Shown here: positions 58,160 through 64,000 of the stretch, piece by piece
How positions within the stretch are numbered: the first letter of the stretch is position 1
Layout: each line of letters begins with the position of its first letter
Assembly (NCBI RefSeq): GCF_001571265.1
Contig: NZ_BCTL01000036.1
Coordinates: 20,473-84,472, forward strand
Origin: Cedecea neteri NBRC 105707 = ATCC 33855
GTDB taxonomy: Bacteria > Pseudomonadota > Gammaproteobacteria > Enterobacterales > Enterobacteriaceae
DNA: 64,000 nucleotides
Reading direction: 5' to 3'
Notes under the pieces: model-generated
What the model saw: only the letters and a program-made list of their open reading frames with translations
What the model was told of the DNA's origin: nothing
The model's database searches: none
Made by a program: the position numbers and the translations under genes

Positions 58160-59323
58160 TTAGCGAGCGGCTTCGTAAATGCGGCGGCTAACGTCCAGCG
58201 TGATGTCCTGATGTTCACCCAGCTTCGTCATGCCTTTTTCTTCCAGTTTCACCAGCAGAGCAGGGATGGAGCTGCCGTCCAGGCCGTAGGCGGACAGGCG
58301 AGTCGAGGTGCCCATTTTCTCGAAGAAATTACGGGTCGCTTCGATAGCGGCATCAATACGCTCTTCTTCGCTGCCGGAGGTAATGTTCCAGACGCGCTCT
58401 GCGTATTGCAGCAGTTTGGCGTGCTTCTCGTGACGTTTTTCGTTCATCAGAGAAGGCAGAACCACCGCCAGCGTTTGAGCATGATCCAGGCCGTGCATTG
58501 CGGTCAGTTCGTGGCCCAGCATATGTGTCGCCCAGTCCTGCGGCACGCCAGCGCCGATCAGGCCATTTAGCGCCATTGTTGCAGCCCACATCACGTTCGC
58601 ACGAACGTCATAGTTTTCCGGATCTTTCAGCGCTTTCGGGCCGTCTTCAATCAGCGTCAGCAGAATGCCTTCAGCAAAACGGTCCTGAACTTTGGCGTTA
58701 ACCGGGTAAGTCAGGTACTGCTCGATGGTGTGAACAAAGGCATCCACCACGCCGTTAGCAACCTGTTTAGGCGGCAGGGTGTAGGTGTAAACCGGATCCA
58801 GCACCGCAAAGACAGGCTGTACGAAGTCAGACATAAACGCCTGCTTGTCACCGGTTGAACGGCGGGAAACTACCGCGCCTTTGTTAGATTCGGAGCCGGT
58901 TGCCGGCAGCGTCAGCACTGAGCCCATTGGGATAGCGCTTTTCACGTCGTTACCGCGGGTCAGCAGAATGTTCCACGGATCGATATCCTGCGGATAGTGC
59001 GCCGCAGCGGCGATGAATTTAGTGCCGTCGAGTACGGAGCCACCGCCGACAGCCAGCAGGAAAGTCACGTTTTCTTTACGCGCGATTTCCACGGCTTTCA
59101 TCAGCGTTTCGTAAGACGGGTTAGGTTCGATGCCGCCGAACTCCAGCACGTCGAGGCCTTTCAGCGTGTCTTTAACCTGGCCCAGTACGCCGGTTTTAAT
59201 CACGCTGCCGCCGCCGTAGGTTACCAGGACGCGAGCGTCCGCTGGGATCTGATCGCGCAGTTCTGCCAGGGAGCCTTTACCAAACAGGATGCGGGTTGGG
59301 GTATGAAGATTGAAGTTATTCAT
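58160..59323 (-). CDS. yqhD: NADPH-dependent aldehyde reductase YqhD
   Basis: The 387-residue iron/zinc-type alcohol dehydrogenase has the GGGSVIKTG and AVGGGSVLDGTKFIAA NADP-binding segments, LPATGSESNKGAVV, and metal-ligand histidines in VVDAFVHTIEQY and GLDHAQTLAVVLP. It detoxifies aldehydes from lipid peroxidation and methylglyoxal. It is divergent from its activator gene yqhC and lies 103 bases before dkgA. Confidence 0.97.
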   Translation of the reverse strand: MNNFNLHTPTRILFGKGSLAELRDQIPADARVLVTYGGGSVIKTGVLGQVKDTLKGLDVLEFGGIEPNPSYETLMKAVEIARKENVTFLLAVGGGSVLDGTKFIAAAAHYPQDIDPWNILLTRGNDVKSAIPMGSVLTLPATGSESNKGAVVSRRSTGDKQAFMSDFVQPVFAVLDPVYTYTLPPKQVANGVVDAFVHTIEQYLTYPVNAKVQDRFAEGILLTLIEDGPKALKDPENYDVRANVMWAATMALNGLIGAGVPQDWATHMLGHELTAMHGLDHAQTLAVVLPSLMNEKRHEKHAKLLQYAERVWNITSGSEEERIDAAIEATRNFFEKMGTSTRLSAYGLDGSSIPALLVKLEEKGMTKLGEHQDITLDVSRRIYEAAR

Positions 59324-59509
59324 GATGGGTTTCCCGTTCGTTAGATGAGTCACATTGCTAAATCTGATGGCGCTTATTGTGGTCCGCCACCCTGCCTCTC
59401 TCAATGCATATTCCTGCCTTTATCTTGCCTGTTTCTCCAAACGGCTGGAGAAACCGTAGGATTCATCGCACACTGTAAGCCGGATAAAAAGCGCCGTGGA
59501 GACGTAAGC

Positions 59510-60397
59510 ATGAACCGCCAGGCTATCTGCCAGCAGCTGACGGATAAAATCAATCAGCTGATTTTAAAAGAAAAAAGTGATGTATTTTTTGATGGCGTAC
59601 GGCTGATGTACGGCACCAAACCGATGGCACGTACCCCGGTAATGTACGATCCGGGCATTGTTTTTCTCTTTTCGGGCCATAAAACGGGTTATCTCAACGA
59701 TCGCGTATTCCGCTATGACGCCAACGAATACCTGCTCCTGACGGTGCCTTTGCCCTTTGAGTGTGAAACCTTTGCGACAGCCGATGTGCCGCTCGCGGGA
59801 ATGCGCGTGAAGGTGGATATTCAGCAGCTGCAGGATTTGCTGATGGACATCGGTGAGGACGACCTGTTCCGGCCTCAGTCCTGCACCGATGGGATCAATT
59901 CAGCCGAGCTGTCGGAAGAAATTCTTTGCGCCACCGAGCGGCTGCTGGACGTCTTAGATCGTCCTCTTGATGCCCGGGTGCTGGGCAAACAGATTATCCG
60001 CGAGATCCTCTATCATGTGCTGACGGGGCCAAGCGGCGGGGCGCTGTTGGCGCTGGTCAGTCGCCAGACTCATTTTAGCCTTATTAGCCGGGTGCTGCGT
60101 CGGATTGAAAACCAGTACACCGAAAACCTGTCGGTGGACCAGCTGGCGGCCGAGGCCAACATGAGCGTGTCGGCGTTCCATCATAACTTTAGGTCGGTGA
60201 CCAGCACCTCGCCGCTGCAATACCTGAAAAGCTATCGTCTGCATAAGGCAAGAATGTTAATGCTGCATGACGGAATGAAGGCAAGTGCGGCGGCCATTCG
60301 CGTGGGCTACGAGAGCGCGTCTCAGTTTAGCCGGGAGTTTAAGCGCTATTTTGGCGTAACGCCTGGGGAAGACATGGCGCGGATGCGGGTCATTTAA
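59510..60397 (+). CDS. yqhC: AraC-family regulator YqhC
   Basis: The 295-residue protein has an N-terminal sensing domain with [22 protein letters not shown] and a C-terminal pair of AraC helix-turn-helix motifs ([21 protein letters not shown] and [23 protein letters not shown], the latter in two parts). In E. coli it senses aldehydes and activates yqhD and dkgA. The ATG at 59510 is chosen by family alignment. Confidence 0.94.
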   Translation: MNRQAICQQLTDKINQLILKEKSDVFFDGVRLMYGTKPMARTPVMYDPGIVFLFSGHKTGYLNDRVFRYDANEYLLLTVPLPFECETFATADVPLAGMRVKVDIQQLQDLLMDIGEDDLFRPQSCTDGINSAELSEEILCATERLLDVLDRPLDARVLGKQIIREILYHVLTGPSGGALLALVSRQTHFSLISRVLRRIENQYTENLSVDQLAAEANMSVSAFHHNFRSVTSTSPLQYLKSYRLHKARMLMLHDGMKASAAAIRVGYESASQFSREFKRYFGVTPGEDMARMRVI

Positions 60398-60411
60398 TGA
60401 GGCAAAAACGA

Positions 60412-60444
60412 AGAGCGAATAAGTTGGGCTTATCCGCTCTTTCT
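60412..60444. terminator. bidirectional terminator between yqhC and yghB
   Basis: AGAGCGAATAAG and CTTATCCGCTCT form a 12-base stem with one mismatch and a five-base loop between convergent genes; TTTCT follows. Confidence 0.7.
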
Positions 60445-60457
60445 CTATTAAGCGTGA

Positions 60458-61117
60458 TTACGCGGCGCTAACTTTTTTTTTCAGCACCACAAACACCGTG
60501 CCGACCAGGCCAACAATCAGTAGAGCAACCGGCAAAATCATCAGGAAGGTCATGACCTGATCTTCATGGCGCTTAACAAAGGGGATCATGCTGAGCGCGT
60601 AGCCCAGGCTAATCACAACGCCGACCCACAGCAGGCCGCTTAGCCAGTTAAAGAACTGAAAGCGGCGGTTACTGAGGCCTGAAATACCCGCCATGGTGGG
60701 CAGCAGAGTACGAACAAAGGCCAGGAAGCGGCCCGCGAGCAGCGCCAGTAAACCGTGGCGGTCAAACATTTGCGTGGCGCGCTGGTGGTACTGGGTTGGC
60801 AGTTGTGCAAGCCAGCCTTTCACGGTACGGGTATTGCCGAGCCAGCGGCCTTGTAAATAGCTCAGCCAGCAGCCGAGGCTCGCCGCGACGGTTAAAATCA
60901 CCAGCGTCGGCACAAACCCCATCACGCCTTTGGCGATAAGCGCCCCCGCAAGAAGCAACAGGCTATCGCCCGGTAAAAACGAAGCGGGAAGCAGTCCATT
61001 TTCCAGAAACAGTGTCGCAAACATGACGCAATAAACAACGCCAATGACGTGGGGGTCGGCGAGCGCGGCAAAATCGTGATGCCAAAGCGCCTCGACAATA
61101 TTTTGTATAACAGCCAT
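60458..61117 (-). CDS. yghB: DedA-family membrane protein YghB
   Basis: The 219-residue inner-membrane protein has the DedA/SNARE-associated motif [21 protein letters not shown] (split as LENGLLPAS and FLPGDSLLL) and [13 protein letters not shown] with the conserved arginine. DedA proteins act in lipid recycling and proton-motive-force balance; YghB and YqjA are partly redundant in E. coli. It stands alone next to metC as in E. coli. Confidence 0.95.
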   Translation of the reverse strand: MAVIQNIVEALWHHDFAALADPHVIGVVYCVMFATLFLENGLLPASFLPGDSLLLLAGALIAKGVMGFVPTLVILTVAASLGCWLSYLQGRWLGNTRTVKGWLAQLPTQYHQRATQMFDRHGLLALLAGRFLAFVRTLLPTMAGISGLSNRRFQFFNWLSGLLWVGVVISLGYALSMIPFVKRHEDQVMTFLMILPVALLIVGLVGTVFVVLKKKVSAA

Positions 61118-61293
61118 AGGTATTCCTGTGGAACCGCTTATTGAGTTCGCCCTGATTATTGCACCCGCAACTTAGGCTCACCTTAATTTCTACACATTGT
61201 ACCGCTAAAATGCCTGCGACACCTTGATCCCAGGCTCAACAAAACATCGATGATGGCAAAAAAGCGCGCCACGGTTACCGATAAACGGAGATT

Positions 61294-62481
61294 TTAGGCA
61301 ATACGCTGGAAACCCGCTTCCAGATCGGCAATCAGATCGTCCACGTTTTCCAGCCCAATGTGAAGGCGAACCAGGGTGCCGCTAAAGTCGACGCCGCCTG
61401 CCGGGCGGATCTCCGCCAGCTCATCAGGCTGATTAGCGAGAATAAGCGATTCATAGCCGCCCCAGGAATAGGCCATGCTGAAATACTCGAAATGATTGAG
61501 GTACCGTTCATACTCTTCATCACTGAGCCGCTTTTTCAGCACAAACGAAAACAGCCCGCTGCTGCCCGTAAAGTCACGTTTCCAGTATTCATGCCCTTTA
61601 CTTCCGGGAAGCGCCGGATGATTCACTCTTTCTACCTGAGGATGACCCGCCAGCCATTCGGCCACTTTCAGGCTGCTTTCATGGTGCTGACGCAGACGAA
61701 CGCCCAGCGTGCGAAGGCCACGGCTAGTCATATAAGCGGTATCCGCATCCAGCATTTGCCCCATCAGATAGGCATTCTCGCGCAGCATATCCCAGCATCG
61801 AGCATTGGATACCGCGGTGCCGACCATCGCATCCGAATGGCCAATCAGGTATTTGGTGCCCGCCTGAATAGAAATGTCGATACCGAACTCCAGCGCCTTA
61901 AACAGCACGCCAGCCGCCCAGGTATTGTCGATCATGATGATAGCCTCAGGGGCAACGCGTCTGACCGCCGCAACAATCGCCGGAATATCGTGGACTTCCA
62001 TCGTAATGGAGCCGGGGGATTCCAGAAAAACGACTTTGGTGTTCGGCTGAATCAGATCGGCTATCCTGGCACCGATATCCGGCGCGAACCAACTGGTGCT
62101 CACCCCCAGCTTTGAGAGAATTTTGGTGCAGAAGTCCTGGGTGGGTTCGTAGGCGGTTTCGGTGACCAGAACATGATCGCCCTGCTCGACAAAGGCCAGG
62201 ATAGTATTGGCTACAGCAGCGGCACCGCAGGGGAAGAGGGCGCAGCCGGCGCCGCCTTCAAGTTCGCACATCGCTTCCTGTAACGAGAAATGGGTCAGCG
62301 TGCCGCGGCGGCCGTAGAACAGGTCGCCCTTAGCGCGGTTAGCGGTGGCCTGTTTTTTGGCCTCAACGCTTTCAAAGACGAGGGAGGAGGCGCGCTGAAT
62401 CACGCTGTTAACTGAACCCTGAGTAAACCTCTTGCTGCGACCGGCGTTGACCAGCGCCGTTTCGATGTGTTTTTCCGCCAT
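61294..62481 (-). CDS. metC: cystathionine beta-lyase
   Basis: The 395-residue PLP enzyme has the Cys/Met-metabolism fold, with the lysine in [14 protein letters not shown] near 205 and [14 protein letters not shown] before it. It splits cystathionine to homocysteine, pyruvate and ammonia. The start at 62481 matches MetC (MAEKHIET). Three met-box-like octamers lie just upstream. Confidence 0.96.
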   Translation of the reverse strand: MAEKHIETALVNAGRSKRFTQGSVNSVIQRASSLVFESVEAKKQATANRAKGDLFYGRRGTLTHFSLQEAMCELEGGAGCALFPCGAAAVANTILAFVEQGDHVLVTETAYEPTQDFCTKILSKLGVSTSWFAPDIGARIADLIQPNTKVVFLESPGSITMEVHDIPAIVAAVRRVAPEAIIMIDNTWAAGVLFKALEFGIDISIQAGTKYLIGHSDAMVGTAVSNARCWDMLRENAYLMGQMLDADTAYMTSRGLRTLGVRLRQHHESSLKVAEWLAGHPQVERVNHPALPGSKGHEYWKRDFTGSSGLFSFVLKKRLSDEEYERYLNHFEYFSMAYSWGGYESLILANQPDELAEIRPAGGVDFSGTLVRLHIGLENVDDLIADLEAGFQRIA

Positions 62482-62497
62482 TTCCGCTTCCCCGTCT

Positions 62498-62521
62498 AAC
62501 CATCTGGATGTCTGGACGTAA
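62498..62521 (-). promoter_or_regulatory. tandem met boxes of metC
   Basis: On the minus strand TTACGTCC, AGACATCC and AGATGGTT are three adjacent octamers that match the MetJ box AGACGTCT at 5, 6 and 5 of 8 positions. They start 17 bases upstream of the metC ATG and fit repression by MetJ with S-adenosylmethionine. Confidence 0.6.
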
Positions 62522-62655
62522 ATTAACACAAAATGCGCAAAGGGCATCATGGCGTTTTTTCAGTTTGGCGAAAAAAGTCATCATTTCGCCAGGGGGGGAC
62601 TTTTCCTGCGTAAGCGCAAGGAATGCTTCAACAATTTCCGGCAGTCTGTAAATAC

Positions 62656-62696
62656 TAATGAGAACGACTATCAATTCGATAGTTTTTTGATATATT
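62656..62696 (+). promoter_or_regulatory. Fur box and -10 element of exbB
   Basis: AATGAGAACGACTATCAATT resembles the Fur consensus GATAATGATAATCATTATC and the NAT-NAT-AAT hexamer reading. A TATATT -10 lies at 62691-62696. This agrees with iron repression of exbBD in E. coli. Confidence 0.65.
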
Positions 62697-62737
62697 AGTC
62701 TCAGTTTTGACATTTATTTCTCGCTGGAGCGTAAGAC

Positions 62738-63472
62738 GTGACGAGTAATCTGATGCAGACGGATCTGTCCGTTTGGGGCATGTATCAACATGCTGACATC
62801 GTAGTGAAGATCGTGATGATTGGCCTGATTCTGGCCTCTGTTGTCACCTGGGCAATCTTTTTCAGTAAGAGCGTGGAGCTGATTACCCAGAAACGTCGCC
62901 TCAAGCGAGAGCAGCAGCAGCTGGCTAACGTGCGCTCCCTGAATGAAGCGAGCAGCGCGGCCGAAGCGTTTGACAGCAAAAGCCTGAGCACGCTGTTAAT
63001 CAATGAAGCCCAAAATGAACTGGAACTTTCAGCCGGCGTAGAAGATAACGAAGGCATTAAAGATCGTACCGGTTTCCGCCTTGAGCGCCGCGTAGCCGCC
63101 GTTGGGCGTCACATGGGGCGTGGTAACGGTTTTCTGGCCACCATCGGTGCGATTTCGCCGTTCGTCGGCCTGTTTGGTACCGTTTGGGGCATCATGAACA
63201 GCTTTATCGGTATTGCTCAGTCCCAGACCACTAACCTGGCGGTCGTTGCGCCAGGCATCGCAGAAGCGCTGTTGGCAACGGCTATCGGCCTGGTCGCCGC
63301 AATCCCTGCGGTGGTTATCTATAACATCTTCGCGCGTATGATTGGCAGCTACAAAGCAAGCCTTAGCGACGTGGCGGCTCAGGTTCTGCTGTTGCAAAGT
63401 CGTGACCTTGACCTGGAAGGCACAGCCCAGCCGCGTCCGGTACGCAATACTCAGCAACTGCGTGTAGGTTAA
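62738..63472 (+). CDS. exbB: TonB-system proton channel subunit ExbB
   Basis: The 244-residue membrane protein has three helices: one near 20-40, and two in a MotA/TolQ-type region with FLATIGAISPFVGLFGTVWG and LLATAIGLVAAIPAVVIYN. With ExbD it converts the proton gradient into energy for TonB-dependent uptake of siderophores and B12. The start codon is GTG at 62738, as in E. coli. The exbD ATG lies six bases after its stop. Confidence 0.96.
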   Translation: MTSNLMQTDLSVWGMYQHADIVVKIVMIGLILASVVTWAIFFSKSVELITQKRRLKREQQQLANVRSLNEASSAAEAFDSKSLSTLLINEAQNELELSAGVEDNEGIKDRTGFRLERRVAAVGRHMGRGNGFLATIGAISPFVGLFGTVWGIMNSFIGIAQSQTTNLAVVAPGIAEALLATAIGLVAAIPAVVIYNIFARMIGSYKASLSDVAAQVLLLQSRDLDLEGTAQPRPVRNTQQLRVG

Positions 63473-63478
63473 TGCCCC

Positions 63479-63904
63479 ATGGCAATGCGTCTGAACGAAA
63501 ACCTCGATGACAATGGTGAAATGCACGAAATCAACGTTACGCCGTTTATCGACGTTATGTTGGTGCTGCTGATCATCTTCATGGTGGCCGCGCCGCTGGC
63601 CACGGTGGACGTGAAGGTTAACCTTCCGGCCTCCAGCAGCGAACCGCAGCCACGCCCAGAAAAACCGGTTTACCTGTCGGTAAAAGCCGATCATTCGATG
63701 TTTATCGGTAATGACCCGGTAAGCAAAGAGTCGATGGTCAACGCGCTGATTGCCGCAACCGAAGGGAAAAAAGACACCACTATTTTCTTCCGCGCGGACA
63801 AAACGGTGGACTACGAAACGCTGATGGACGTGATGGATACGCTGCACCAGGCAGGGTATCTGAAGATTGGTCTGGTCGGCCAGGAAGTGACTAAAGCGAA
63901 GTAA
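63479..63904 (+). CDS. exbD: TonB-system subunit ExbD
   Basis: The 141-residue protein has a single N-terminal membrane helix (INVTPFIDVMLVLLIIFMV) with the essential aspartate, and a periplasmic domain. It pairs with ExbB and touches TonB. Length equals E. coli ExbD. It ends the Fur-controlled exbBD operon. Confidence 0.96.
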   Translation: MAMRLNENLDDNGEMHEINVTPFIDVMLVLLIIFMVAAPLATVDVKVNLPASSSEPQPRPEKPVYLSVKADHSMFIGNDPVSKESMVNALIAATEGKKDTTIFFRADKTVDYETLMDVMDTLHQAGYLKIGLVGQEVTKAK

Positions 63905-63914
63905 GAGGGGCTGA

Positions 63915-63947
63915 CTCTCATCCCGGCCCTCTTCCTCTTGGGAGAGG
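63915..63947. repeat. REP-like half unit after exbD
   Basis: CTCTCATCCCGGCCCTCTTC followed by CTCTTGGGAGAGG resembles one arm of the repeat at 50149-50251, read from its right end. It begins 10 bases after the exbD stop. The rest of the unit may be degenerate; the final 53 bases of the window hold no gene that I can support. Confidence 0.5.
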
Positions 63948-64000
63948 AGTCTATGACGGTTCGACTAAGGTTCCGTTCACTTCCTGTCCTGCTTCACATG

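Overview
The window is one chromosomal segment of a Gammaproteobacterium of the order Enterobacterales, most likely family Enterobacteriaceae. From about 31.1 kb onward the gene order (ubiK, ribB, ygiD/ygiC/ygiB, tolC, nudF, yqiB, cpdA, yqiA, parE, ygiN, mdaB, qseC/qseB, ygiW, parC, plsC, ftsP, ygiQ, then dkgA, yqhD, yqhC, yghB, metC, exbB, exbD) is the order of the E. coli 65-68 min region, with near-identical proteins. The genus cannot be fixed from this sequence alone; the Enterobacter/Klebsiella/Cedecea/Kosakonia group fits. No rRNA, tRNA, insertion sequence, prophage or CRISPR array was seen.

Region by region. 1-2.9 kb: an operon of a Crp/Fnr-type regulator, a nucleoside phosphorylase and a PnuC-type nicotinamide riboside transporter. 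2.9-5.9 kb: an accessory patch with a YegP-like protein, a full-length homologue of the Pseudomonas ExoY / edema-factor nucleotidyl cyclase, a small protein translationally coupled to a Fic-domain enzyme, and a TopAI (YjhX) topoisomerase-inhibitor toxin without its usual YjhQ antitoxin. Three unrelated toxin-type proteins in 3 kb make this the most unusual part of the window. 6.2-7.8 kb: ydhS. 8.0-10.4 kb: murQ-murP for N-acetylmuramic acid, with a CRP site and two strong palindromes. 10.6-14.0 kb: tauABCD for taurine sulfur. 14.1-15.3 kb: nepI.

15.8-25.5 kb is a complete Salmonella-type fim cluster: structural and assembly genes fimA-I-C-D-H-F, then the oppositely oriented regulators fimZ, fimY, an EAL phosphodiesterase and fimW. 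The fimU tRNA of Salmonella is not visible. 25.7-27.4 kb: the serine chemoreceptor tsr behind a near-perfect flagellar sigma-28 promoter. 27.5-31.1 kb: a LysR regulator divergent from an MHS-type transporter and an M20 amidohydrolase, which look like an uptake-and-deacylation cassette.

31-52.5 kb is core genome: quinone biogenesis, riboflavin (with an FMN riboswitch), efflux (tolC with a mar/sox/rob box), cAMP turnover, topoisomerase IV, QseBC signalling, phospholipid synthesis, the divisome protein FtsP and YgiQ. Between ygiQ and dkgA sits a PhnCDEE phosphonate-type ABC importer, with a Pho-box-like site and an internal terminator, convergent with a HAD phosphatase. 57-64 kb returns to the conserved order, ending in metC (MetJ boxes) divergent from exbBD (Fur box). 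Two copies of an enterobacterial REP-like palindrome lie after ftsP and after exbD.
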